Assembly (NCBI RefSeq): GCF_000691225.1
Contig: NZ_JMSZ01000021.1
Location: 133,764-197,763 of the forward strand
Length of the DNA stretch: 64,000 bases
DNA from: Nitrincola lacisaponensis
GTDB taxonomy: Bacteria > Pseudomonadota > Gammaproteobacteria > Pseudomonadales > Balneatricaceae
Direction: 5' to 3'
Part shown: piece after piece, positions 19,716 to 29,737 of the stretch
How positions within the stretch are numbered: position 1 is the first letter of the stretch
Layout of the letters: each line of letters begins with the position of its first letter
Notes under the pieces: model-generated
Seen by the model: only the letters and a program-made list of their open reading frames with translations
Told to the model about the DNA's origin: nothing
The model's database searches: none
Made by a program: the position numbers and the translations under genes

Positions 19716-22646
19716 TTAGCTGTTGCTCTCAGTTTTTTCTGCTGATTCAGCCAATGCTTGCTGACGCTTCAGTCGTGGATCATTTGGCGCACGACGACTT
19801 CTGCGTTTCGGTTGCTCAGACTGCTCAGCTTGTTGAGGTGCTGGTTCAGTTGATTGGGCAACTGGCTCTGCAGCTGTCGGCTCAGTGACATCCTCTTGCG
19901 TCAGTTCGGCCGGCTCAGCTTTCGTCTCCTTTTCAGCGACGGGCGTTTCAACTTCAGGCGTTTCAACGGCTGATGTTTCAACTACAGGTGTTTCCGTGCC
20001 TTTGGCGTCATCCGTTGCCACGTCTGCTGTTACGTCAGTGATTGCCGCTACCTCTTCCTGCACAGGCATGGATTCAAAGATATCGGTTTGCTGAGCCTGA
20101 GGCTGGGTAGTTTTCGGCTCTGTTTCAGCTTCGACCTGAGTCTCTGAACGGGCCTCAACAGGAGCCTCAGTGGGTGTTTCAGCCTGAGTTTTGATTTCAG
20201 TTTCAGCATTCGTCTCAACCGGAGTTTCGAGCTCTGCTTCAACTTTGCTTTCAACGTCTGTTTCGGTCATTGCAGCGGACTCCACATCAGTCTCTGCTTT
20301 AACCTCGACGACAGCTTCTGTCGATGTGATTTCGGTGTCTGCTGCAGGTTGAGCCAGCTGGGCAGATGTCTCGGATACTGCAGATTCTGATTCAGCATCG
20401 TTCGATGTCTCTGCAGACGTATCATCAACAGTCAGCGTCCGTTTAGCGCTGCGTTCACCGTTGCGACGACGGCGACCGCGCTGACGACTACGTCCACTGT
20501 CCTGCTCAGGCGTGGATTCTTCGCCGGCAGTGTTGTTATCTGCGAGCTCCAGATCCTGTTCCACTACAGCTTGTTCAGTGGTGTCTGGCTTGTCCTGGCG
20601 ACGCTTGTCGTTGTTGCGACGACGACGGCGAGGGCGAGTACTGCCATCTTCCTGAGGTTGCTGCTTGTCACCAATGGGTGGCAGGTTCTGCTCAGGTTCG
20701 ATAGTGATGATTTCGTCCTGGCGGTCATCACGGCTACGCTCCTTGCCACGACGGTCATTATCGCGTGAACGACGACGGCGCTTGTCACCTGAAGCGGCCT
20801 GGCGTTGGCGGCGATTGTCGCCGTCAGCTGTTGCCTTGCTGTCATCCTGGCGTTGCTCGCTGGGTGTAGCGGCCTTCTTGGCAGCAGTAGCCGTGGGCGG
20901 TGCTACAAACAGCGTTTTCAGGGTCGAGATAACGCGGCTGGCGAATGAGCTGCCACTGCGCATGGCGGGTTGCGGTGCTGTTTCTGCTTGTACAGGTGCC
21001 GCAACAGCGGCTGCCTTGGGTGCTTCAGCCGCAACGGGTGTTTTGCGCTCAGGTGGTGCAATCGTTTTGACTGCCGCCTCTTCGCGCTTGACTGGCTTGC
21101 GGTTGCTGTTGTCGCTGGGCGCTGCCTGAGCTTCAGGTTTAATGGTGTAGCTGAGATTGTCCGTGGTGCTGACCGTATGGTCATCACGCAGGCGTACCAC
21201 TTCGTAATGCGGCGTTTCCATGTTCGGATTAGGAACAATGACTACCTGCACATCGTGGCGCAGCTCAATAGCATGGACTTCGGCACGCTTTTCATTCAGC
21301 AGGAAAGTCGCAACACTGACAGGCAGGATCGCACGGATCTGTGCAGTGCGTTCTTTGGCTGATTCTTCCTCGATCAGTCGCATGATCGACAGGGCCAGTG
21401 AGCCAGTATCTCGAATCACGCCAGTGCCATTACAGCGAGGACACACGGTACCACGTGTTTCGCTGAGTGAAGGACGCAGACGCTGACGTGACATTTCCAG
21501 CAGGCCAAAACGTGAAATACGGCCCATCTGGACACGTGCACGGTCTACTTTCAATGCATCACGCAAGCGGTTTTCTACTTCGCGCTGGTTTTTGATCGGC
21601 GTCATGTCGATGAAGTCGATCACGATCAGGCCGCCAATATCGCGCAAGCGCAACTGACGGGCGATTTCATCGGCCGCCTCAAGGTTGGTGTTCAGTGCGG
21701 TTTCTTCGATATCACCACCGCGTGTTGCGCGTGCGGAGTTAATATCAATGGAGACCAGTGCTTCGGTTGGATCGATAACGATTGATCCGCCCGAAGGCAG
21801 GTGTACTTCGCGCTCAAAGGCCGTTTCAATCTGGCTTTCGATCTGGAAGCGGTTAAACAGCGGTGTCGCTTCTTTATAAAGCTTGACGCGGTTTTCGAAG
21901 GTCGGGATTACCTGACGAACAAACTGCAGTGCCTGTTCATACACTTCCGGGCTGTCAATCAGTACTTCACCAATGTCGGCACGCAGGTAGTCTCGAATGG
22001 CTCGAATCACGACACCGCTTTCCTGATATACCAGGAAGGGAGCAGGGCGCTTGTTGACTTCCAGAATGGCGTCCCACAGCGTGGTCAGATAGTCCAGGTC
22101 CCACTGCAGTTCTTCGCTGCTGCGGCCGATACCGGCGGTGCGGATGATGACGCCCATGTTGTCAGGTACGTTAACGCCGGACAGGGCTTCTTTTAACTGT
22201 GCGCGGTCATCGCCTTCGATGCGTCGTGAGATACCGCCTGCACGTGGATTGTTTGGCATCAGAACCAGGTAGCGTCCAGCCAGACTGATAAAGGTTGTCA
22301 GTGCGGCACCTTTGTTGCCACGCTCTTCCTTATCAACCTGAACAAAGACTTCGGTGCCTTCTTTGATGACTTCACGGATGCTGGGACGTTGGCCGCGCTC
22401 AGGCGACTTGTGAAAGTATTCGCGGGAAATCTCTTTGAGTGGCAGAAAGCCATGTCTTTCTGCGCCGTAATCTACAAATGCGGCTTCAAGACTGGGTTCA
22501 ACCCGAGTGATGCGGCCTTTATAAATATTGGCTTTTTTCTGTTCCCGGCTGTCGGATTCCATATCCAGGTCATACAGCCGTTGTCCATCGACAAGCGCAA
22601 CACGCACCTCTTCAGACTGAGTTGCGTTAATCAGCATTCTTTTCAT
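19716..22646 (-). CDS. rne: Ribonuclease E
   Basis: Endoribonuclease and degradosome scaffold, 976 residues from [10 protein letters not shown]; upstream in-frame codons to 22778 lie in the leader and are not supported. An S1 domain is near 40-120. The DNase-like catalytic region includes [15 protein letters not shown] and [11 protein letters not shown], the metal-binding aspartates. The zinc link is CPRCNGTG. The C-terminal half is low-complexity: Arg-rich blocks ([14 protein letters not shown]) for RNA binding, then a long degenerate Glu/Thr/Val/Ala repeat, ending with a basic [15 protein letters not shown] patch. It is divergent from rluC. Confidence 0.96.
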   Translation of the reverse strand: MKRMLINATQSEEVRVALVDGQRLYDLDMESDSREQKKANIYKGRITRVEPSLEAAFVDYGAERHGFLPLKEISREYFHKSPERGQRPSIREVIKEGTEVFVQVDKEERGNKGAALTTFISLAGRYLVLMPNNPRAGGISRRIEGDDRAQLKEALSGVNVPDNMGVIIRTAGIGRSSEELQWDLDYLTTLWDAILEVNKRPAPFLVYQESGVVIRAIRDYLRADIGEVLIDSPEVYEQALQFVRQVIPTFENRVKLYKEATPLFNRFQIESQIETAFEREVHLPSGGSIVIDPTEALVSIDINSARATRGGDIEETALNTNLEAADEIARQLRLRDIGGLIVIDFIDMTPIKNQREVENRLRDALKVDRARVQMGRISRFGLLEMSRQRLRPSLSETRGTVCPRCNGTGVIRDTGSLALSIMRLIEEESAKERTAQIRAILPVSVATFLLNEKRAEVHAIELRHDVQVVIVPNPNMETPHYEVVRLRDDHTVSTTDNLSYTIKPEAQAAPSDNSNRKPVKREEAAVKTIAPPERKTPVAAEAPKAAAVAAPVQAETAPQPAMRSGSSFASRVISTLKTLFVAPPTATAAKKAATPSEQRQDDSKATADGDNRRQRQAASGDKRRRRSRDNDRRGKERSRDDRQDEIITIEPEQNLPPIGDKQQPQEDGSTRPRRRRRNNDKRRQDKPDTTEQAVVEQDLELADNNTAGEESTPEQDSGRSRQRGRRRRNGERSAKRTLTVDDTSAETSNDAESESAVSETSAQLAQPAADTEITSTEAVVEVKAETDVESAAMTETDVESKVEAELETPVETNAETEIKTQAETPTEAPVEARSETQVEAETEPKTTQPQAQQTDIFESMPVQEEVAAITDVTADVATDDAKGTETPVVETSAVETPEVETPVAEKETKAEPAELTQEDVTEPTAAEPVAQSTEPAPQQAEQSEQPKRRSRRAPNDPRLKRQQALAESAEKTESNS

Positions 22647-22935
22647 GTTGTTATGCGTTCTCAAAAGCGTAACGCATTGCACCCCGAGCCTAAGCGTATC
22701 GGGTGAACCTGAAGTCCAGTCTTTGTGATCGGCTGTCGCTATCGGCGAATTCAGCACAGGGCAGAATATATCTGCCAAACATATCGGCGGTGAAGGAAAC
22801 GTTAACCAATGTGGTTATTCTGTATGCCTTGTGTCTGCGTATACGCAGTTTCCGGGTTAACGTGCGTCTTCACCTCCAACCGGACCCTCGCTTCTGCAAA
22901 GGTGGTGAAAGCGTTACTTAAAATTCGGTTTAAAA
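22647..22935 (-). promoter_or_regulatory. Long structured rne leader
   Basis: This stretch and the rest of the 466-bp gap to rluC hold no credible gene. It contains a nested secondary structure: ACGTTAACC (22799-22807) pairs with GGTTAACGT (22855-22863), enclosing the self-complementary CTGCGTATACGCAG (22835-22848). A smaller hairpin GCAGA/TCTGC lies at 22761-22775. RNase E leaders in enterobacteria are long and structured for autoregulation, so a similar role is inferred. The transcription start was not located. Confidence 0.45.
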
Positions 22936-23112
22936 TTTCAAGTGAAATCTGTTTATGCTGCCGACTTCTGAGGCAAGGGCGGACTGTAAAGTTCAAACGG
23001 AAACATCACCGGTTGCCTTGAATCGAAAATAGCTAAAGCCAACGGCTTGCAGCATCGGTAGAATATAACAGTAAAGCTACATAGCATCAATCAATCGGAT
23101 TCAATCAGGATT

Positions 23113-24099
23113 ATGTCAGAGACACAACAGGACCCAAATAACCGCCCAAGCGTCAGATATGTCGTTGTGACAGCTGATCGAGAAGGTCAGCGTATCGATA
23201 ATTTTTTGCGCACTGAGCTGAAAGGGGTACCGAAAACCCTGCTGTATCGCATTTTGCGCAAGGGCGAAATTCGGGTAAATCGTAAACGTATCAAGCCGGA
23301 CTACAAACTGGTTGCAGGGGATGAGGTGCGTATTCCGCCAGTGCGGGTCCCTGAGCAGGATGCCCCGGCGCCCGTCGGCAAAAGCCTTGCCGGGCATCTT
23401 GAGAGTGCAGTGCTGTATGAGTCGGATGGGTTGGTGATACTGAATAAGCCATCGGGCTTAGCGGTACATGGCGGTAGTGGCATTCAGAACGGTTTAATCG
23501 AAGCTTTGCGCCAGATCCGCCCGGATGCGCGTTTTCTGGAGCTGGTGCATCGCCTGGATCGGGATACCTCAGGCTGTATTATGGTTGCCAAGAAGCGCAG
23601 CATGCTGCGCTATCTGCATGAAGCTTTACGGGAAAAGCGTATACGTAAAGTTTATCACGCGCTGGTAGTGGGGCGTTGGCCTAATCGTCGTCAGCGTGTC
23701 AATGCACCGTTGCTGCGTGATGAGCTGAGATCAGGCGAACGTATTGTACGTGTACAAGCGGAAGGCAAGGACTCTATTACTGACTTTCAGGTGCTGCGCC
23801 GCTTTGGTGATATGGCGACGCTGGTCGAAGCTTGTCCTTTAACCGGCCGTACGCATCAGATTCGTGTGCATGCTCAGTTTACCGGCTATCCTATTGTAGG
23901 GGATACGAAGTACGGAACCGATACAGACAATACGCAGATGCGTGAATGGGGTCTGAAGCGGCTGATGCTGCACGCCGCTGAGTTGCAGCTGACCTTGCCG
24001 GATGGTCAGCCGTTACAGGTCAGGGCAGAGTATGATGCCGAAATGGCGCGAGGGATTGATCTGTTGCTGGCAAAGCAATCCGCTACTGGCGTCGAGTAG
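23113..24099 (+). CDS. rluC: 23S rRNA pseudouridine synthase RluC
   Basis: RluC (328 residues) makes pseudouridines at 955, 2504 and 2580 of 23S rRNA (E. coli numbering). It has an N-terminal S4 domain ([30 protein letters not shown] in outline, about 24-55) and the catalytic motif [18 protein letters not shown] with the essential Asp. [11 protein letters not shown] follows. It is divergent from rne, as in most gammaproteobacteria. Confidence 0.95.
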   Translation: MSETQQDPNNRPSVRYVVVTADREGQRIDNFLRTELKGVPKTLLYRILRKGEIRVNRKRIKPDYKLVAGDEVRIPPVRVPEQDAPAPVGKSLAGHLESAVLYESDGLVILNKPSGLAVHGGSGIQNGLIEALRQIRPDARFLELVHRLDRDTSGCIMVAKKRSMLRYLHEALREKRIRKVYHALVVGRWPNRRQRVNAPLLRDELRSGERIVRVQAEGKDSITDFQVLRRFGDMATLVEACPLTGRTHQIRVHAQFTGYPIVGDTKYGTDTDNTQMREWGLKRLMLHAAELQLTLPDGQPLQVRAEYDAEMARGIDLLLAKQSATGVE

Positions 24100-24130
24100 G
24101 TTGATCAGGGTCTTGCGGAGGGGCGGGGTG

Positions 24131-25744
24131 GTGTTGAGCATACGAACCCAGATGCTGGGCCTTGTTGGCGCGCTTTTGGCCCTGATTCTGGGGATGCAGG
24201 GTGTGTATCTGAATCTCAGCAAGGCGGATCTGTTGAGTGAGCAGATCGGTATGCGCGCGCTCAATGTAGCCAAAACGGTCGCAGTTATCCCTGAACTGGT
24301 GGATGCATTTGATAGCCCGGACCCCGCAGCGATTATCCAGCCGATTGCTGAGCGAATTCGGGCTGAAACCGGAGCTGCCTATGTTGTGGTCGGTAATCGT
24401 GACGAAATCCGTTACTCGCATCCGGTTCCGGAGCGTATTGGTGGGCGCATGGTTGGAGACGACAATGCCCCGGCCTTGATCGAAGGACGCTCCTATGTGT
24501 CTCTTGCGACAGGGACGCTGGGTGAAGCGATGCGTGGCAAGACCCCGGTGAGACGGGCTTCCGGTGAGATTATCGGAGTGGTCTCGGTCGGTTTTCTGCA
24601 GGAGAAAGTCAGTCAGGATGTGGGTCGCTCATTGTATCTGGGCTGGTTGATGATTGCCGCTTCCGTATTGTTGGGGTTGACCGGTGCCTTGTGGATCTCA
24701 ATGCATTTGAAGCGCTTGATTCTGGGGCTTGAGCCGCATGAAATAGCCAGGTTAGTCAATGAGAAAGAGGCAATTCTTCAATCAATACATGAAGGTGTTG
24801 TCGCGGTTAATCGAGAGGGGCGTATTACGCTGTTGAATCAGTCGGCCAAGCGTACGCTGGGTATTCAGGATGGCCGGGATTTTCTCGGTGTACCCGTAGA
24901 TCAGCTGGTACCGAATTCACGTTTGCAGGAAGTTCTGACCAGTGGTGAGCGTCAGTTTGACCGTGAGCTTTGGGTAGGGGATGTCCCTGTGATCGTGAAT
25001 CGGGTGCCGATCTTTAATCCTCAGGGGGATGTCGATGGTGCCGTGTCCACATTTCGCAGTCAGCAAGAGATTCGTGAGCTTTATTCGGCATTGAAAAAAG
25101 TCAGTGCTGATGCTGATGTGTTGCGCGAGCAGGCACATGAGTTTTCCAATCGCCTTTACACTATTTCAGGTTTGTTGCAGTTGAATCAGATAGATGAGGC
25201 TCTGGCGTTAATTCATCAGGAAGGGCGTATAGAGCAGGAAGAGGTGCGCTTTGTTTTGCAACATCTGAAAAATCCGGTTCTGGGGGCGATGCTGCTGGCC
25301 AAGATGAACACTGCGCGGCAGAAACACATCCAGTTTGAACTGGACAGCAACAGTTCCCTGGAAGTGATGTTGACCCAGTCAGGGCAGGATGTGTTGCTGA
25401 AAATTATCAGCAATCTGATTAATAATGCCTTTGATGCGGTGCGTGAACGCCCCGATGTCGTGCCGCGGGTGCGATTGTTTTTTACTGATCTGGGAGATCA
25501 GGTACTGATTGAAGTAGAGGACAGTGGTCCAGGTGTTGATCCGGAAGCTCTGGCGTTGATTACCCAGCAGGGCTACTCCACCAAGCCAGGTGAACATCGT
25601 GGCATTGGTCTGGCGCTGGTTCAGCGTATTGCCACGCTGTATGCCGGTGATGTGTATCTGGAAGAGGGTGAGTTGGGCGGTGCGTGCTTCGTGGTAACTC
25701 TGGACAAGATGCAAATCAGCCATGCTGATGTAATGGAAGAATAA
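24131..25744 (+). CDS. CitA/DcuS-type sensor histidine kinase
   Basis: Membrane sensor kinase of about 537 residues. Helix 1 (LGLVGALLALILGMQGVYL) is followed by a periplasmic Cache-type domain (about 30-170), helix 2 (LGWLMIAASVLLGLTGALWI), a PAS domain (EKEAILQSIHEGVVAVN) and a kinase core with phospho-acceptor His in QAHEFSNRLYTISGLLQL. ATP-site motifs are NNAFDAV, DSGPGV and GIGLALV. The start is uncertain: GTG at 24131 sits seven bases after GGAGGGG (24117-24123), with GTG 24128 and TTG 24134 as alternatives. Together with the next gene it probably senses a carboxylate and controls the adjacent tctCBA genes. Confidence 0.88.
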   Translation: MLSIRTQMLGLVGALLALILGMQGVYLNLSKADLLSEQIGMRALNVAKTVAVIPELVDAFDSPDPAAIIQPIAERIRAETGAAYVVVGNRDEIRYSHPVPERIGGRMVGDDNAPALIEGRSYVSLATGTLGEAMRGKTPVRRASGEIIGVVSVGFLQEKVSQDVGRSLYLGWLMIAASVLLGLTGALWISMHLKRLILGLEPHEIARLVNEKEAILQSIHEGVVAVNREGRITLLNQSAKRTLGIQDGRDFLGVPVDQLVPNSRLQEVLTSGERQFDRELWVGDVPVIVNRVPIFNPQGDVDGAVSTFRSQQEIRELYSALKKVSADADVLREQAHEFSNRLYTISGLLQLNQIDEALALIHQEGRIEQEEVRFVLQHLKNPVLGAMLLAKMNTARQKHIQFELDSNSSLEVMLTQSGQDVLLKIISNLINNAFDAVRERPDVVPRVRLFFTDLGDQVLIEVEDSGPGVDPEALALITQQGYSTKPGEHRGIGLALVQRIATLYAGDVYLEEGELGGACFVVTLDKMQISHADVMEE

Positions 25745-25746
25745 TA

Positions 25747-26442
25747 ATGACGTATCAGGTATTGATTATCGAAGATGATTTCCGTGTTGCGGATATTAAT
25801 CGGCAATTTATTGAGCAGGCCGAAGGGTTTGCTGTGGCGGCTATCTGTCATACGGCTGCTGATGCCTTGAAGTTTCTTGAACGTCAGTCGCAATTGCCGG
25901 ATCTGGTGCTCTTGGATGCGTATATACCCGATGTGAACGGGCTTGAGTTGTTGTGGGAGTTAAGACGGCGTTTTCGTGCCATGGATATTGTGATGGTAAC
26001 TGCAGCCCGTGAAGTTGAAACCATTCAGGAAGCGTTACGTGGGGGTGTGTTTGATTATCTGATCAAGCCTATTGAAAGTGCGCGCATGACACAGATGCTC
26101 AGGCGTTTTCGGGAAGAGCGCAGCCTGCTGTCCCAGCATGTTGAGCTGGAGCAGGCCTTGCTAGACAGAACGCTGATACGCGGTGAATCAGCAACAGCGG
26201 AAGGTGTGCGCCTGCCAAAAGGGATAGATCCTTTAACGCTGGAACGTATTCGCAAGGGGCTGGAACTGCTGGGGCCGTCACAAACGGCATCTTCCCTGGC
26301 ACAGCAGACCGGCGTCAGTCGTTCGACTGCACGACGTTATCTGGAGTTTATGGTGGCTCAGGATGCAGTCCTGGCAGAACTGGACTATGGTGATGTAGGG
26401 CGTCCTGAGCGTCGGTACAGTCTGGTTGCTGCAGGCTCGTGA
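25747..26442 (+). CDS. CitB/DcuR-type response regulator
   Basis: A 231-residue regulator with a receiver domain (IIEDD at 8-12, phospho-Asp in VLLDAYIPDVNG, the conserved Lys in YLIKPIE). A C-terminal helix-turn-helix (TASSLAQQTGVSRSTARRYLEFM) is typical of the CitB family. It starts two bases after the kinase stop, so the pair is translated together. Its likely target is the tctCBA promoter just downstream, which has repeated 9-mers. Confidence 0.9.
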   Translation: MTYQVLIIEDDFRVADINRQFIEQAEGFAVAAICHTAADALKFLERQSQLPDLVLLDAYIPDVNGLELLWELRRRFRAMDIVMVTAAREVETIQEALRGGVFDYLIKPIESARMTQMLRRFREERSLLSQHVELEQALLDRTLIRGESATAEGVRLPKGIDPLTLERIRKGLELLGPSQTASSLAQQTGVSRSTARRYLEFMVAQDAVLAELDYGDVGRPERRYSLVAAGS

Positions 26443-26493
26443 ACAAAATGAACAAAATGCCATTTATGGTGTTTTTTTCAAAAATGAACAGAA
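26440..26493 (+). promoter_or_regulatory. Repeated TGAACAAAA boxes upstream of tctC
   Basis: TGAACAAAA occurs twice back to back (26440-26448, 26449-26457; the first overlaps the regulator stop codon) and again as TGAACAGAA at 26485-26493. The boxes precede tctC by about 75-125 bases and are a plausible binding site for the adjacent CitB-type regulator. Confidence 0.4.
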
Positions 26494-26566
26494 ACTTGTC
26501 GCTGTGGAGGTGGATGACTAGATTCAACGCTCATCAATAAAATGATAAGAAACAATGGAGCACACT

Positions 26567-27565
26567 ATGAATGTAATGCTGAAAAAACCCCTCAAAACCC
26601 TGGCGCTGATGGGCGCAGCATTGACACTGGCCGGTGGCGTCGCGTCGCAGGCTGTCGCCAGTGACTGGACACCTTCCCGTGCAGTTGAGTTTATAGCGCC
26701 TGCAAACCCTGGCGGTGGCTGGGATACGCTGGTACGAACCACCTCGAATGTTATTCGAACCGAAAATCTTGCAGATCAGAACTTTGCGGCGATTAACGTA
26801 CCTGGGGGTGGTGGTGCTGTGGCCTGGGCACAAATTGCCCGTGACAATCGTAATGATCACAAACTCTTTGCCACCAGTCCGCCTATTATTCTGGTTCCTT
26901 TGGCAGGCACTTCTCGTTTTAACCATACTCACTTCACGCCTGTGGCGCGTTTGATCACAGATTATTCTATTGTACTGGTACCGCAGAACTCTCCCTATCA
27001 GTCGATCAACGACCTGTTTGCGGCTATTGGTGAGAATCCACGCATTAGTGTTGGTGGTGGTTCAGCAGCAGGCTCCATGGATCATATTTCTATTGCGGGC
27101 GCAGCGGCTGCAGCTGGTTTGAATGCAGCTTCGGTCAACTATATTGCCTTCTCCGGTGGTGGTGAGGCGATGACCAATCTGCTGGGTGGTCATGTCGATG
27201 CTGTTATCACTGGAGCGGGTGAGGCCATGGCTCAGCTGCAGGGTGGTGAGTTGCGTGCATTGGGTGTTTCTGCACCTGAACGCATCCCTGGTCTGGATGT
27301 GCCAACCTATAAAGAACAGGGCCTTGATTACACCTTTGATATCTGGCGTGGTGTGATGGCGCCCAAGGATATTTCTGAAGATGCACTGCGCTACTACGAA
27401 GATCTGTTTGCTCGGATGATGGAAACAGATGACTGGAAAGCGGCGACAGAGCGTCTGGGCTGGCTGGATGCTTACCAGAACAGCGAAGAGTTCGGTGCTT
27501 TCCTTGATCTGCAGCTGGAACAGTTCCGTTCTGTTCTGGGTGAGCTGGGCCTGTTGAGAAACTGA
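26567..27565 (+). CDS. tctC: Tripartite tricarboxylate transporter substrate-binding protein TctC
   Basis: Periplasmic binding protein of a TTT carboxylate transporter, about 332 residues. A signal peptide ends at SQAVA before SDWTPSRAV. The TctC family segments EFIAPANPGGGWD, APKDISEDALRYYEDLF and GWLDAYQNSEEF are present. I prefer ATG 26567 because GGAG (26557-26560) lies six bases upstream; ATG 26555 is the alternative. The ligand, perhaps a di- or tricarboxylate, cannot be read from sequence. Confidence 0.92.
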   Translation: MNVMLKKPLKTLALMGAALTLAGGVASQAVASDWTPSRAVEFIAPANPGGGWDTLVRTTSNVIRTENLADQNFAAINVPGGGGAVAWAQIARDNRNDHKLFATSPPIILVPLAGTSRFNHTHFTPVARLITDYSIVLVPQNSPYQSINDLFAAIGENPRISVGGGSAAGSMDHISIAGAAAAAGLNAASVNYIAFSGGGEAMTNLLGGHVDAVITGAGEAMAQLQGGELRALGVSAPERIPGLDVPTYKEQGLDYTFDIWRGVMAPKDISEDALRYYEDLFARMMETDDWKAATERLGWLDAYQNSEEFGAFLDLQLEQFRSVLGELGLLRN

Positions 27566-27641
27566 TTCCTGGCAGGTGATCCCTGAGCGCTGGCAGTGTA
27601 ATGCTGTCAGCGTTCTGTCAATTCATGTTCTGGGTGAGCAC

Positions 27642-28124
27642 ATGGCACGTTTAAATATTAATCAGCTTCTGGCGCTGATTCTGCTGGCATTTTCCTTGGG
27701 TTATTTATGGATGGCCTATCAGATTCCGGTTTTCCCGATTCCTCGTCCGGTCGACTCCGACGCATTTCCTAAACTGTTGGGGTTCAGCTTGTTGCTGTTA
27801 TCCGTTTTTCTGTTTTTTGAAAAAACGGCTCCGGCGGCGAGTGCAGAAAAGACAGAAGATGAGCTTCAGCCTTCGGGTTGGCATCGTCAGCCCAAAGTGC
27901 AGGTGTTCGGTACTGCTGTGGGTGTTTTGGCTTATGCCTTTTTGATTGAGCCCCTGGGTTTCCTGTTGGCATCAATTCTGCTGGGGGTCGGGCTGGCTTA
28001 CTGGTTTGGCTATCGTCAGCACTGGATCAATCTGGCGACAGTGGGTGGCATCGTGTTGGCATTGTACCTGTTGATGAACAAGGTGATGGGCATCTACTTG
28101 CCACAAGGTCTGTTGCCTCTTTAA
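27642..28124 (+). CDS. tctB: TTT transporter small membrane subunit TctB
   Basis: A 160-residue membrane protein with four predicted helices, the usual TctB size. The start MARLNINQLLALILLAF at 27642 has GGGTGAG upstream and is preferred over an ATG at 27576. YLWMAYQIPVFPIPRPVDSDAFPKLLG near the N-terminus is typical of TctB. It lies between tctC and tctA. Confidence 0.88.
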   Translation: MARLNINQLLALILLAFSLGYLWMAYQIPVFPIPRPVDSDAFPKLLGFSLLLLSVFLFFEKTAPAASAEKTEDELQPSGWHRQPKVQVFGTAVGVLAYAFLIEPLGFLLASILLGVGLAYWFGYRQHWINLATVGGIVLALYLLMNKVMGIYLPQGLLPL

Positions 28125-28157
28125 TCCACGATTTACTGCATAATAAGAAGGTCTCCG

Positions 28158-29645
28158 ATGGAATCCTTAAGTAACCTGATCTATGGCTTCAGCATCGCGC
28201 TGGATCCGGTCAATTTGATGTATGTCTTCATTGGTGTGTTTGCGGGCACACTGATCGGAATGCTGCCAGGGCTGGGGCCTATCAGCGCCTTGGCGTTGAT
28301 GATTCCGATCACATTCAATCTGAACCCGGCAACGGGTCTGATACTGATGGCAGGTGTCTACTACGGCGCGATTTTTGGTGGTTCTACCTCTTCTATCCTG
28401 CTGAATGCACCCGGGGTGGCGGGGACTGTGGCGACATCTTTTGATGGTTACCCCATGGCGCAAAAGGGTATGGCGGGTAAGGCGCTGGCAATCGCGGCCT
28501 ATGCCTCGTTTGTGGGTGGAACCGTTTCGATTATCGGTCTGATGCTGATTGCACCGCTGTTATCCAAGGTCGCGGTCAGCTTTGGCCCCGCAGAATATTT
28601 TTCCCTGATGGTACTGGGTTTGACAGCGGTTGTGAGCCTGTCAGACAAGTCCCTGACCAAAGGCTTGATTGCTGCGATTGTCGGGATGATGATTTCGATC
28701 ATCGGGATTGACCTGCAAACAGGTACCGAGCGTTATACCTTTGGCAGTATTGAGCTGATAGAAGGTATCGATTTCCTGGTGGTGGCTTTGGGCGTGTTTG
28801 CGCTGGCTGAAGTCTTTTTTATGTTGCTGCGTAACAGCAATAAGCCACAAAAACGCAACGAGATAGGTTCCTTGAAGCTCACCGGAGCTGAAGTTAAAGA
28901 GATTGCGGCTCCGATAGGGCGCAGCTCTATCCTGGGCTTTTTTACCGGTGTGTTACCTGGTGCGGGCGCAACCATAGGCTCATTTCTGGGTTACAGTATG
29001 GAAAAGCGACTGGCCAAAGATGGAGATACCTTCGGTAAGGGTAATATTAAAGGTGTGGCGGCGCCCGAATCAGCCAATAATGCAGCCTGTGGTGGCTCCT
29101 TTGTGCCGCTGTTGACGCTGGGTGTACCGGGTTCAGGTACTACAGCTGTCCTGCTAGGTGCGTTACTGGTCATGGGTGTTACGCCAGGGCCGATGATGCT
29201 GGAGCAGCGTCCGGATGTGTTCTGGGGAGTTATTGCCAGTATGTATATCGGTAATATTTTCCTGCTGGTGCTGAACTTGCCATTAATTCCGTACATTGCC
29301 CGGATTCTGGATGCGCCGCGTCCTCTGCTGCTGTCACTTATTCTGATCTTCTGTATGGTTGGTGTGTACGGGCTGAGCTTCAGTAGTTTTGACCTGGTAC
29401 TGCTGTTGGTGTTTGGTCTGATTGGCTTGGTGATGCGACTTTACGGTTTTCCGGCAGCTCCGCTGATTTTGGGCTTGATTCTGGGTGCCTTAATGGAAGA
29501 GTCCATGCGTCGAGCATTACAGATTTCAGGTGGCGACTGGAGTACCTTCCTGGATAAACCCATCTCGCTGACACTGCTGGTGATTGCGCTACTGTCCCTG
29601 ACCTTGCCACTGATCAAAAAAGGCTGGCAGAAAGCACGTCGTTGA
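28158..29645 (+). CDS. tctA: TTT transporter large membrane subunit TctA
   Basis: The main transport subunit (495 residues, about twelve helices). Family motifs include GTLIGMLPGLGPISALALMIP, YYGAIFGGSTSSILLNAPG and TLGVPGSGTTAVLLGALLVMG. It is driven by an ion gradient. It lies 33 bases after tctB and has AAGGTCTCC upstream of the ATG. The three-gene order C-B-A is standard. Confidence 0.95.
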   Translation: MESLSNLIYGFSIALDPVNLMYVFIGVFAGTLIGMLPGLGPISALALMIPITFNLNPATGLILMAGVYYGAIFGGSTSSILLNAPGVAGTVATSFDGYPMAQKGMAGKALAIAAYASFVGGTVSIIGLMLIAPLLSKVAVSFGPAEYFSLMVLGLTAVVSLSDKSLTKGLIAAIVGMMISIIGIDLQTGTERYTFGSIELIEGIDFLVVALGVFALAEVFFMLLRNSNKPQKRNEIGSLKLTGAEVKEIAAPIGRSSILGFFTGVLPGAGATIGSFLGYSMEKRLAKDGDTFGKGNIKGVAAPESANNAACGGSFVPLLTLGVPGSGTTAVLLGALLVMGVTPGPMMLEQRPDVFWGVIASMYIGNIFLLVLNLPLIPYIARILDAPRPLLLSLILIFCMVGVYGLSFSSFDLVLLLVFGLIGLVMRLYGFPAAPLILGLILGALMEESMRRALQISGGDWSTFLDKPISLTLLVIALLSLTLPLIKKGWQKARR

Positions 29646-29683
29646 GATTGTCTTCAGGCATCAACAGATGCGATGGCATGGAC

Positions 29684-29719
29684 TTTCCCGGAAGGCTATA
29701 ATACCCGCCTTTCGGGAAA
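29684..29719 (+). promoter_or_regulatory. Candidate miaE promoter flanked by inverted repeat
   Basis: A perfect TATAAT (29697-29702) lies 36 bases before the miaE start. It is bracketed by TTTCCCG (29684-29690) and CGGGAAA (29713-29719), which could be an operator or a hairpin. No clear -35 box is seen. Confidence 0.35.
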
Positions 29720-29737
29720 GGCTTTAACAGGATAACC

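Noticed and set aside
20048-20400. Repeats that could suggest a CRISPR or satellite array
   Set aside because: They are degenerate Glu/Thr/Val codon repeats of the RNase E C-terminal low-complexity region, not regular repeats with spacers.
22647-22778. N-terminal extension of RNase E by 44 codons
   Set aside because: RNase E proteins begin MKRMLINA; the extra codons fall in the structured leader.
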